Below, in pieces: positions 50,817-61,462 of a stretch of DNA of 64,000 nucleotides. The notes beneath the pieces were generated by a model that was not told the DNA's origin, did no database searches, and saw only the letters and a list, made by a program, of their open reading frames with translations. How positions within the stretch are numbered: the stretch's first letter is position 1; the number at the start of each line of letters is the position of its first letter. The translations under genes were made by a program, and so were the position numbers. The stretch is from Prevotella sp. UBA2742 (GTDB lineage: Bacteria; Bacteroidota; Bacteroidia; Bacteroidales; Bacteroidaceae), in assembly GCA_002353485.1 (NCBI GenBank), contig DEJS01000010.1, positions 79,870-143,869 on the forward strand, written 5' to 3'.

Positions 50817-51491
50817 ATGAAGAAGTTAGAATCATCATTGACGAATATGGTACTGGTACTCACAGGAGTAGCAGTCATCATGGGTGCCATCCTGGCTGGT
50901 GTCAACCACCTGACCGAAGGCCCCATCAATCAGCAGAAGGAGAAAGCCCTTGCCGACGGTATCAAATCCGTAATGTGTGTCAGCGACCTGAAGGTGGCAA
51001 AGACCGACGAAGTCAAGCAGAACGACCCGAAGGGCAAGGAGCTCACCTATACCATTTATCAGATTCAGGACGCTCAGGGCAAGGACCTTGGTGCTGCTGT
51101 TGAGTCAACTACCGGTGGCTTCGGCGGCGACCTGAAGGTGCTGGTAGGTTTCGACCCCGAAGGCAAAATCCTGGGTTATACGCTGCTGGAGCATGCCGAG
51201 ACACCAGGTCTTGGTGCTAAGGCAGACAAGTGGTTCCAGAAGGGTGAGAAGGGCGATATCATCGGTAAGACACCCTCTGAGCCCCTGACCGTATCGAAGG
51301 ACGGCGGACAGGTAGACGCCATCACTGCCTCTACCATCACCAGCCGTGCCTTCCTGCTCGCAGTCAATCAGGCTTACAATGCTTACAAGGCTACTCCTGC
51401 CGCCGATGCAGAGACGGGAGCCACCAAGCAGGAGAAGCAGGAGAAAGAAAATGAAGAAACAGACGACGAAGAAGTAGAGAAGGAGGATTAA
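50817..51491 (+). CDS. rnfG: RnfG, FMN-binding subunit
   Basis: 224 residues. An N-terminal membrane anchor (MVLVLTGVAVIMGAILAGV) precedes a periplasmic FMN-binding domain. The flavinylation motif reads DAITASTITSRA, with Ser where SGAT-type motifs usually have Ala or Gly before the Thr. LGYTLLEHAETPGLGAKAD is typical of the family. The C-terminal 30 residues are an unusual Glu/Lys-rich tail (KQEKENEETDDEEVEKED). It lies between rnfD and rnfE. Confidence 0.92.
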   Translation: MKKLESSLTNMVLVLTGVAVIMGAILAGVNHLTEGPINQQKEKALADGIKSVMCVSDLKVAKTDEVKQNDPKGKELTYTIYQIQDAQGKDLGAAVESTTGGFGGDLKVLVGFDPEGKILGYTLLEHAETPGLGAKADKWFQKGEKGDIIGKTPSEPLTVSKDGGQVDAITASTITSRAFLLAVNQAYNAYKATPAADAETGATKQEKQEKENEETDDEEVEKED

Positions 51492-51494
51492 GCT

Positions 51495-52076
51495 ATGAGT
51501 TACATCGATATTATAAAGAATGGCATCGTCAAGGAGAACCCCACGTTCGTCCTGATGCTGGGCATGTGTCCTACGCTGGCCACTACCACCTCGGCCCTCA
51601 ACGGTATGTCGATGGGTCTGGCCACCATGGCCGTACTCATCTGCACCAATGTGGTTATCTCGTGTCTCAAGTCCGTCACCCCCGACAAGGTGCGCATTCC
51701 TGTGTTCATCGTGGTCATTGCGGCCTTCGTTACCCTGCTGCAGATGATTATCAAGGCCTACCTGCCCGACATCGACCAGGCACTCGGACTGTTTATACCC
51801 CTTATCGTGGTGAACTGCATCATCCTGGGTCGGGCCGAGTCGTTCGCTGCCAAGAACTCACCCGTAGCCTCGCTCTTCGATGGCATCGGCATCGGACTGG
51901 GCTTCACGCTGGGTCTCACCCTGCTGGGCATCTGCCGCGAACTGCTGGGCTCTGGCTCTGTCTTCGGACTCATGCTGCTGCCCGAGGAGTATAACATCCT
52001 GCTCTTCGTGCTGCCTCCGGGAGCATTCATCATGCTGGGATTCCTCATCGCTATCGTTAACAAAATTAGAGCCTAA
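51495..52076 (+). CDS. rnfE: RnfE, membrane subunit
   Basis: 193 residues, six membrane segments. Family blocks: KENPTFVLMLGMCPTLATT, LLGICRELLGSGSVFG and LPPGAFIMLGF. RnfE and RnfA form an inverted-topology pair that makes the core ion and electron path. It starts 3 bp after rnfG and ends 5 bp before rnfA. Confidence 0.95.
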   Translation: MSYIDIIKNGIVKENPTFVLMLGMCPTLATTTSALNGMSMGLATMAVLICTNVVISCLKSVTPDKVRIPVFIVVIAAFVTLLQMIIKAYLPDIDQALGLFIPLIVVNCIILGRAESFAAKNSPVASLFDGIGIGLGFTLGLTLLGICRELLGSGSVFGLMLLPEEYNILLFVLPPGAFIMLGFLIAIVNKIRA

Positions 52077-52081
52077 GAATT

Positions 52082-52684
52082 ATGGAATACATCTTGATTT
52101 TCATTAGCGCGATATTCGTCAACAATATCATACTGTCGCAGTTCCTTGGCATCTGTCCCTTCCTGGGCGTGTCGAAGAAGGTGGAGACCTCGCTGGGTAT
52201 GTCGGCCGCCGTGGCCTTCGTGCTCACCCTGGCTACTATCGTGACTTGGTGCGTGCAGAAGTATGTGCTCGACCCTAACGGCCTGGGCTACCTGCAGACC
52301 ATAGCCTTCATCCTCGTCATCGCCTCGCTGGTGCAGATGGTCGAGATCATCCTCAAGAAGGTGTCGCCCGCACTCTATCAGGCACTGGGCATCTTCCTGC
52401 CCCTCATCACCACCAACTGCGCCGTGCTCGGTGTAGCCATCCTGGTCATACAGAAAGACTTCAATCTGCTGCAGTCGGTCGTCTACGCCTTCTCCACAGC
52501 CATAGGCTTCGGACTGGCACTCACCGTCTTTGCCGGCATGCGCGAACAGCTGGAGCTGGTCACCGTGCCCAAAGGCATGCGCGGCATGGCCATTGTCATG
52601 CTCTCCGCAGGCCTGCTCTCGTTGGCCTTCATGGGCTTCTCGGGCGTCGACGGAGGCCTGCGCGTACTCTTCGGCCTCGACTGA
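52082..52684 (+). CDS. rnfA: RnfA, membrane subunit
   Basis: 200 residues, six membrane segments. Signature sequences NNIILSQFLGICPFLGVSKK and LPLITTNCAVLGVAIL contain the conserved cysteines that bind the intramembrane 2Fe-2S site shared with RnfE. It is the last gene of the order B-C-D-G-E-A; hairpins follow from 52693 onward. Confidence 0.95.
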   Translation: MEYILIFISAIFVNNIILSQFLGICPFLGVSKKVETSLGMSAAVAFVLTLATIVTWCVQKYVLDPNGLGYLQTIAFILVIASLVQMVEIILKKVSPALYQALGIFLPLITTNCAVLGVAILVIQKDFNLLQSVVYAFSTAIGFGLALTVFAGMREQLELVTVPKGMRGMAIVMLSAGLLSLAFMGFSGVDGGLRVLFGLD

Positions 52685-52734
52685 TTGTCCTACAGGGAGC
52701 ACGCTGCGCTCCCTACTGTGTGGTAATATCCAAG

Positions 52735-52771
52735 AAATCGGCTCTCGTCTTGCAAAACGAGAGCCGATTTT
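52735..52771 (+). terminator. Strong hairpin after the rnf operon
   Basis: A perfect 14-bp stem (52735-52748 with 52757-52770; core ATCGGCTCTCGT) and 8-nt loop, ending in only four T. A smaller GGGAGC/GCTCCC hairpin precedes it at 52695-52713. Together they probably end rnf transcription. The 361-bp stretch 52685-53045 holds these hairpins, the 11-nt repeat element and the tmRNA promoter; no gene is seen. Confidence 0.7.
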
Positions 52772-52820
52772 GCATAATGAGAATCCTTATATGTATTCAA
52801 AATCTTATCCCCATTTTACG

Positions 52821-52896
52821 TCCATTCTAAATGTCACTCTCCCTCCATAAAATAGAATGGAGATAGAATGGAGGTAGAATGGAGATAGAATGGAGC
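52821..52896 (-). repeat. 11-nt tandem repeats, second copy in opposite orientation
   Basis: Four units alternate TAGAATGGAGA and TAGAATGGAGG (52853-52896), the reverse complement of the units at 29218-29266. A facing TCCATTCTA (52821-52829) can pair with the first unit. A CTCCAT/ATGGAG palindrome lies at 52843-52862. Confidence 0.82.
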
Positions 52897-52978
52897 CAGA
52901 CACTTGCCTGGCGCTTGTCGGGAGCAGGTGCTTTCTTGACAGAACTTGAAACAAATTTGCAATTTTTTACTCAAAAGT

Positions 52979-53009
52979 ATTGTGGTATAAAAAAAAATGC
53001 CTAACTTTG
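52979..53009 (+). promoter_or_regulatory. Promoter for tmRNA
   Basis: -33 ATTG (52979-52982), 19-bp spacer, -7 TAACTTTG (53002-53009). The predicted precursor has about 30 nt before the mature 5' end. Confidence 0.72.
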
Positions 53010-53045
53010 CACCCTGTAAAGCGCACCAATGCTCATGCTCAAACT

Positions 53046-53446
53046 GGGGTTGACTGGATTTGACAGCAAGATGAGATGGTACGTAAGCATGCGGAGCGAC
53101 GGCTGTGGGCTCCTTAATCACGTCGGTCGGAAAATTAATTGGCGAAAACAAGTACGCTCTCGCTGCCTAATCGAAGTACAGTAGATTACTGGCTTAATTC
53201 CCTTACAAGGTGAGGGAACGGGACATCGCTCCAAGGATGTGGTTCCGAATCTGAGGACTCAGCGGTGCAGGATAAATCGGAAATAGTTGCGGGGGAGCTC
53301 CGACCCTGCGGCGACACTTTAGGAGATAAGGCTGTAGTTGGTGGCTTGGGTCTTGCTGCAGCACGAAAACGAAGGCCAAGATAAGCATGTAGAAAGCGTA
53401 TGGTTTCCTTGTTTGGACGAGGGTTCGACTCCCTCCAGCTCCACCA
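53046..53446 (+). ncRNA. ssrA: Transfer-messenger RNA (tmRNA)
   Basis: 401 nt. The 5' end GGGGTTGACTGGATTTGACA and the 3' end GGTTCGACTCCCTCCAGCTC plus CACCA form the tRNA-like domain; the acceptor stem GGGGUUG pairs with CAGCUCC (two G-U pairs) and the discriminator A and CCA are encoded. The tag frame at 53141-53170 encodes GENKYALAA and stops at TAA, a Bacteroidota-type tag. It works with SmpB (24538-25023) to rescue stalled ribosomes. A 7-bp hairpin (53448-53465) directly follows. Confidence 0.97.
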
Positions 53447-53447
53447 C

Positions 53448-53465
53448 TGAGCCGGCGACGGCTCA
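53448..53465 (+). terminator. Hairpin immediately after tmRNA
   Basis: TGAGCCG-GCGA-CGGCTCA, a perfect 7-bp stem starting 2 bases after the CCA end. No T-run follows, so it may mark 3' processing as much as termination. Confidence 0.5.
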
Positions 53466-53536
53466 TGTCGGCATCACTTTGGGGACGCCAATGAGAGGAT
53501 AGAGAATAAGGCCTTAAGAGTTAATAGAAAGAAAGT

Positions 53537-55534
53537 ATGAGGAACATCATAGATAGATTACTGAACTGGTACTTCAGGCGCGAGTCGTTGCCGTACTGGT
53601 GTATTTTCTTGTTAGACAGCCTCCTGCTGTTCCTGTCGGGTTTCTTTACTTACTGGTTGTTTCATAAGACCAACGTGCTTGTGGAGCTGCGCTTCGAGGT
53701 ACTCTACACCATGCTGGTGTATGTCGTCTTCGGGTGGGTAGGCTTCCGTCTCTTTCATACTTATTCTGGCATCGTGCGCTTCAGCTCGTTCGTCGACCTC
53801 ATGCGCGTAGGCTACGGCACCAGCGTGTCAATGCTGCTGGCCTTGGTCTACTCTATGGTCATGGAGTCTCAGGGACTGACCATGGTGGCAGCACTGAACC
53901 AGACCGAGACCGTCATCACCTTCGTCATGGCGACACTGGTCATGTGGATGGAGCGCATACTGGTGAAGACGCTGTACGACATCTCGTTCTCAAGCAAGCG
54001 TGCCAAGCGGGTGCTCATTTACGGAGCCATGACGGGCGGCATAGGACTGGCCAAGAACATCACCACCCAGCGGCCCAGACGGTTCTTGCTGAGGGGCTTT
54101 ATATCGCACGACAACAGGGCGCACCACATGATGCTCATGGGGCGCAAGGTGTATAACGTGAACGACGACCTGGGCAAGATTATTGACGAGGAGGGCATAG
54201 AGGCCATCCTTGTGTCGCCGCTGCGCAACCACGACTTCCAGAGCAATCAGGAGCTGCAGGACTTGCTGATAAGCAAGGGCATCAAGATATACATGGTCGA
54301 GCAGGCCAAGGAGTGGAAGGAAGAAGGACACGACTACCGCGACGTCAGCCTGAAGGAAGTGTCGGTAGAGGACCTGCTGCCACGCGACGAAATCAAGGTG
54401 GACATGGACTCCGTGGGCCGCGAGCTGACGGGCAAGCGCATCTTGATTACCGGTTCGGCTGGCTCCATAGGCTCCGAGATGGTGCGGCAGGTGGCGGTCT
54501 ACAAGCCGGCGGCCATGATGCTGATAGACCAGGCCGAGACACCGCAGCACGACATACGGCTGATGATGGCAAGGGACTTTCCCGACATCAAGGCCGACAC
54601 GGTGGTGACGAGCATCAGCCGGCAGCACCGCATGGAGAAGATTTTCAGCACCTTCCGTCCCGACTATGTGTTCCACGCTGCTGCCTACAAGCACGTGCCG
54701 ATGATGGAGAATAATCCCTCGGAGGCCGTCATCAACAACATCTACGGTACGAAGGTCATAGCCGACATGTCGGTGAAGTATGGCGTGAAGAAGTTCGTCA
54801 TGGTGTCTACCGACAAGGCCGTCAATCCTACCAACGTCATGGGATGCTCGAAGCGCATCTGCGAGATTTACGTGCAGTCGCTGGATAAGGCCGTCAAGGA
54901 GCACCGTATAGGCGGATTCCTGGACAAGCTGGGCAATCTGGCCAGCTTCGTGACGGCGTCGCAGATGGGCAGCCCGACGGCCAGGACGCAGTTCGTGACG
55001 ACGCGCTTCGGCAACGTGCTGGGCTCCAACGGCAGCGTGATACCGCTGTTCAAGGAACAGATAAAGAACGGCGGGCCGGTGACCGTGACACACCCTGACA
55101 TCATACGCTTCTTTATGCTCATACCCGAGGCCTGTAAGCTGGTGCTCGAGGCGGGCACAAAGGGAAACGGCGGCGAGATATTCGTATTCGACATGGGCAA
55201 GCCGGTGAAGATTGCCGATCTGGCCAAGCGCATGATACAGCTGTCGGGTGCCAAGAACGTAGAGATAAAGTTCACGGGTCTGCGGGCCGGCGAAAAGCTC
55301 TACGAAGAGGTGCTTAACGAGCTCGAGGGTACCAAGCCCTCGTTCCACGAGAAGATACGTATTGCCGAGGTGCGCGAGTACGACTACGGCAAGGCCTGCA
55401 AAGACATAGAGGAGCTGATAGAGATTGCCAAGCGCTACGACGACATGGCCACGGTGCGCAAGATGAAGGACATCGTGCCCGAGTATAAGAGCAATAACTC
55501 CATCTATGAGCAGTTAGACAAGAAGACCAGCTAA
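53537..55534 (+). CDS. PglF/CapD-type membrane NDP-sugar dehydratase
   Basis: 665 residues. Four membrane segments occupy the first 140 residues, a first Rossmann-like domain follows, and the catalytic SDR domain starts at about 300 with ILITGSAGSIGSEMV. The active-site block VSTDKAVNPTNVMGCSKR has Met in place of the usual catalytic Tyr, as in the FlaA1/PglF group of UDP-GlcNAc 4,6-dehydratases. It should act at the inner membrane in capsule, O-antigen or glycoprotein sugar synthesis. No glycan cluster is adjacent, so the pathway is unknown. Its last codons are part of a long hairpin. Confidence 0.9.
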   Translation: MRNIIDRLLNWYFRRESLPYWCIFLLDSLLLFLSGFFTYWLFHKTNVLVELRFEVLYTMLVYVVFGWVGFRLFHTYSGIVRFSSFVDLMRVGYGTSVSMLLALVYSMVMESQGLTMVAALNQTETVITFVMATLVMWMERILVKTLYDISFSSKRAKRVLIYGAMTGGIGLAKNITTQRPRRFLLRGFISHDNRAHHMMLMGRKVYNVNDDLGKIIDEEGIEAILVSPLRNHDFQSNQELQDLLISKGIKIYMVEQAKEWKEEGHDYRDVSLKEVSVEDLLPRDEIKVDMDSVGRELTGKRILITGSAGSIGSEMVRQVAVYKPAAMMLIDQAETPQHDIRLMMARDFPDIKADTVVTSISRQHRMEKIFSTFRPDYVFHAAAYKHVPMMENNPSEAVINNIYGTKVIADMSVKYGVKKFVMVSTDKAVNPTNVMGCSKRICEIYVQSLDKAVKEHRIGGFLDKLGNLASFVTASQMGSPTARTQFVTTRFGNVLGSNGSVIPLFKEQIKNGGPVTVTHPDIIRFFMLIPEACKLVLEAGTKGNGGEIFVFDMGKPVKIADLAKRMIQLSGAKNVEIKFTGLRAGEKLYEEVLNELEGTKPSFHEKIRIAEVREYDYGKACKDIEELIEIAKRYDDMATVRKMKDIVPEYKSNNSIYEQLDKKTS

Positions 55535-55556
55535 GTGTTTAGCTGGTCTTCTTGTC
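55517..55556. terminator. 18-bp perfect hairpin at the end of the dehydratase gene
   Basis: Arms 55517-55534 and 55539-55556 pair without mismatch around GTGT. The first arm encodes the last residues DKKTS and the stop. It sits between convergent genes; no strong T-run follows, so a bidirectional terminator or transcript-end stabiliser are possible. Confidence 0.7.
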
Positions 55557-55579
55557 TGTAGTACTCTTTCTTGCTTCTT

Positions 55580-58443
<2,864 letters not shown>

Positions 58444-58447
<4 letters not shown>

Positions 58448-59160
58448 TCCTCACCTCCCGTCTCGTTGGTTACATCGTTATGACGACGGATAAGGTTAAT
58501 GTCGCGGCGGATGTCGTACTCGATGCCGTCGGCACCGCGGGCCTTCACTACCACAAAGTAAACGCCGTCCTTGCAGGGCTTGCCATTAAAGGTGCCGTCC
58601 CACGAACCGGCCACGTCGTGCCATTCGTACAGCTTCTGCCCCCAACGGTTAAAAATGTACGCGTGGAAGTCGACAATGCTCTTCCAGTGCGTAGTGGGGT
58701 TGTCTCCGTTCACCCCCTTGGCGCCATACTTGTCGTTGATGTTGTCGCCATTGGGCGAGAAAGCGTTGGGCATCTCAAGGTGACTCTCGGCAATGGTGAC
58801 GACGATGGTGGCCGACTGTTCTACCTCACCATCGAGGACGACACACAGCGTTACTTCCGTATCGCCCGACTCCGCGAAGTCGTATGACGTGTTCTCCTCA
58901 TATCGGGTGATGTTGGTTTCGCCATTGCGCCCCACGTGGTGGAAGTGCCATTCCAGCGATGCCCTGGCATCCAACGACTCCGCATTGGCATAAAAGGTGA
59001 CATGCAGTGGAGCCTCTTCCGTAAAGTTGGCATCCTGAGTGACCTCAGCCCCCGTCTTGTCAGTGTAGACAGCGGTGGGATGTATGTCCGCAAAGCAGCC
59101 CAAAGGCAACAGAAAGACCATCAAAATGGCCCATATAACGCGCTTTTTCATCTTCTTCAT
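58444..59160 (-). CDS. Secreted protein with T9SS type-B (CHU_C) sorting domain
   Basis: 238 residues. A signal peptide (about 1-25) is followed by an Ig/PKD-like segment (about 30-125) and a C-terminal gliding-motility-associated domain (about 130-225): PNAFSPNGDNINDKYG, YIFNRWGQKLYEWHD and SWDGTFNGKPCKDGVYF. Such domains direct type IX secretion and surface attachment. An extra 13 or so residues (RRHNDVTNETGGEE) extend beyond the usual end of the domain. No T9SS machinery gene is in the window. Confidence 0.88.
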
Positions 59161-59172
59161 CGATTATTTGTG

Positions 59173-59221
59173 CAAAATTACTCAAAAAAGTAGACTTTCC
59201 ACATCTTTTTTTGTAATTTTG
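59173..59221. promoter_or_regulatory. Divergent -7 boxes for the T9SS-type gene and the LysM protein
   Basis: Minus strand TAATTTTG (59180-59173), 13 bp before the start at 59160. Plus strand TAATTTTG (59214-59221), 28 bp before the start at 59249. Neither has a clear -33 TTTG. Confidence 0.6.
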
Positions 59222-59248
59222 TACCCAAAATCGAAAAATCGTATATAT

Positions 59249-60631
59249 ATGAAGCAAATTTGGAGCCATTTCCTGCTTGTTGCCCTGCTCGCCTTCAGTG
59301 CCGAGACGGCGATGGGACAGGCTCAGACCTTTAAGGACCTGCACGAGGTGAAGCGCAAAGAGACCATCTTTGGCATAGCCCGCGACAATGGCCTTACTGT
59401 TCAGGAACTGATAGATGCCAATCCCGAGATGAACCAGCCCGGCTACGAACTGAAGAAGGGCGACATCATCAAAATACCTTTCCCTAAGGGTAAACCCGTT
59501 CCCAAGATTAATGAAAACTACGCCCCCTCCGTGTCATCGTCGGCCACAGGCAAGAGCAGTGCCACGGATATGCGTCATCGCGAGATACGCGTGGGCGTGG
59601 TGCTGCCCCTTCACACCGTCAATGGCGACGGCAAGCGCATGGTAGAGTACTATCGTGGTGTGCTGATGGCCTGCGACAGTCTGCGGGCCAATGGCATCTC
59701 TACCGATGTCTGTGCCTGGAACGTGCCTGAGGACGCCGACATCCGTCAGGTGTTGAACGACCCTCAGGCTGCCACTCGCGACCTGATTATCGGTCCGCTG
59801 TACACCAAGCACGTGAAGCCTCTGGGCGACTTTGCCAAGACTCACGACATCAAGGTGCTTATCCCCTTCTCCATCAGCTCCACGGAGGTGTACGACAACG
59901 GGAACCTTTTTCAGGTCTACCAGAACGGCCACGTGCTGAACGATGCTTTCGTACACCGTTTCTACCAGCGCTTCAAGGACTGCCATCCGGTCATCATCGA
60001 CTGCAACGATACCACCAGCACAAAGTCAGGCTTTACCAGTGCCTTGCGCCGTAAGCTGGAGCAGGAGGGCGTGGTGTACTCCATCACAAACCTCAAGTCC
60101 AGCGAGTCGATGTTCAAGAAGTGCTTCTCTACCACACAGCGTAACGTTGTCATCCTGAACACCAGTCGCAGCAACGAGCTCAGCGTGGCCTTTGCCAAGC
60201 TCAACGGGCTGGTGATGACCACCCCGGGGCTTCGCATCTCGATGTTTGGCTACCCCGAGTGGCTGCAGTATCACCGTTCGCACCTGGACAATTTCTTTAA
60301 GTTTGACGTCTACGTCCCCAGCACCTACTTTGCCAATCCGCTGGCGCCCCGGACTACGCGCATGCAGCAGAGGTACCGCTGGAACTTCCATCAGGACATG
60401 CAGAACTATCCCCAGCGCTTTGCCATGACGGGCTTCGACCAGGCCTACTTCATGGTCAAGGGCCTCCACCTGTACGGTAAGCGCTTCACTGGCGCCTCGG
60501 GCATGGTAGGTTACCTGCCGGTACAGACCCCCCTGCATTTCGAGCGCATCGGCAATGGGGGCATGCAGAACCGTGCCATCCTCTTTGTGCACTACACCAA
60601 GGAGCAGCGGATAGAGACCATAAACTTCTGA
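59249..60631 (+). CDS. LysM plus periplasmic-binding-protein-like (type 1) protein
   Basis: 460 residues. A signal peptide (about 1-24, ending AMGQ) is followed by a LysM domain (about 30-76; VKRKETIFGIARDNGLTVQE, LKKGDIIKIP) and a Ser-rich linker. From about 112 to the end it resembles the type 1 periplasmic-binding fold (EIRVGVVLPLHTVNGDGKRM, LIIGPLYTKHVKPLGDFA, GFDQAYFMVKGLHLYG). This fold usually binds small ligands; joined to LysM it could sense wall fragments, which is inference. The ATG at 59249 gives the signal peptide; longer starts are antisense to the previous gene. Confidence 0.85.
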   Translation: MKQIWSHFLLVALLAFSAETAMGQAQTFKDLHEVKRKETIFGIARDNGLTVQELIDANPEMNQPGYELKKGDIIKIPFPKGKPVPKINENYAPSVSSSATGKSSATDMRHREIRVGVVLPLHTVNGDGKRMVEYYRGVLMACDSLRANGISTDVCAWNVPEDADIRQVLNDPQAATRDLIIGPLYTKHVKPLGDFAKTHDIKVLIPFSISSTEVYDNGNLFQVYQNGHVLNDAFVHRFYQRFKDCHPVIIDCNDTTSTKSGFTSALRRKLEQEGVVYSITNLKSSESMFKKCFSTTQRNVVILNTSRSNELSVAFAKLNGLVMTTPGLRISMFGYPEWLQYHRSHLDNFFKFDVYVPSTYFANPLAPRTTRMQQRYRWNFHQDMQNYPQRFAMTGFDQAYFMVKGLHLYGKRFTGASGMVGYLPVQTPLHFERIGNGGMQNRAILFVHYTKEQRIETINF

Positions 60632-60637
60632 TGCCCG

Positions 60638-61420
60638 ATGACCATGCGTAAAATCATACTATTCCTGCTGCTCATGCCCATGGCTCTCCATGCCCAGATA
60701 GGCGAATACCGTACCGATCTGGCAGTGGGTGTCAATGGGGGCTACCTGTTGAACAAGATCAGCTTCCAGCCCGACATACCCCAAGACATGATGGGTGGCC
60801 TGGTTGGCGGCATTACCCTTCGCTACACCTGCGAGAAGTACTTCAGCAGCATCTGCGCCATCACGGCCGAGATTAACTATGCACAGATGGGATGGAAGGA
60901 GCGCATCCTGACCATCAACGACGAGCCCGTCATCAACCAGGAGACTGGAATCGCCGAGGAGTACAGTCGTCGCATCAACTACATTCAGGTGCCGCTCATG
61001 GCCCGTCTGGGTTGGGGTCGTGAGCGTCGCGGTCTTCAGGCCTTCGTACAGATAGGTCCGCAGGTGGGCATCTACCTCAGCGAGAAGACCAATGCCAATT
61101 TCGACATCAACAATCCCAACATCATTGACCGTGCCTCCAACATCTCGGGGCCTTCGTTAGATGATTACGACTTCTCCAATATGTACAACAAGCCCGTCGA
61201 GAAAAAGCTGGACTACGGTATCGTGGGCGGCGCCGGCATAGAGTTCTCGTGGCCCAAGATAGGACACTTCCTGCTGGAGGGTCGCTACTACTTCGGGCTG
61301 GGCAACATCTACGGCAATACGAAGCAGGACTACTTCGGCAAGTCGAACCACGGCGCCATCATTATAAAGCTGAGCTACCTCTACGACGTCATCCGCACCA
61401 AGAACGACAAGATAAAGTAG
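60638..61420 (+). CDS. PorT-like outer-membrane beta-barrel protein
   Basis: 260 residues. A signal peptide (about 1-20, ending HAQ) precedes alternating amphipathic strands typical of the small PorT/OmpA-like barrels (AVGVNGGYLLNKIS, ITAEINYAQMGWKERIL, INYIQVPLMARLGWGRER, FLLEGRYYFGLGNIYG). In some species PorT aids type IX secretion; here only the family can be claimed. It starts 6 bp after the LysM protein, so the two probably share an operon. Confidence 0.85.
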   Translation: MTMRKIILFLLLMPMALHAQIGEYRTDLAVGVNGGYLLNKISFQPDIPQDMMGGLVGGITLRYTCEKYFSSICAITAEINYAQMGWKERILTINDEPVINQETGIAEEYSRRINYIQVPLMARLGWGRERRGLQAFVQIGPQVGIYLSEKTNANFDINNPNIIDRASNISGPSLDDYDFSNMYNKPVEKKLDYGIVGGAGIEFSWPKIGHFLLEGRYYFGLGNIYGNTKQDYFGKSNHGAIIIKLSYLYDVIRTKNDKIK

Positions 61421-61462
61421 TAAGCATCCCGATACAGGCAATAAACTCTAAACTCAATAATT

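Noticed and set aside
53448..53465. A tRNA gene after tmRNA
   Set aside because: Only a short hairpin; no anticodon or T arms are present.
53990..55348. A 452-residue frame antisense to the PglF/CapD-type gene
   Set aside because: His/Leu-rich composition typical of the reverse strand of a biased coding gene; no domain recognised.
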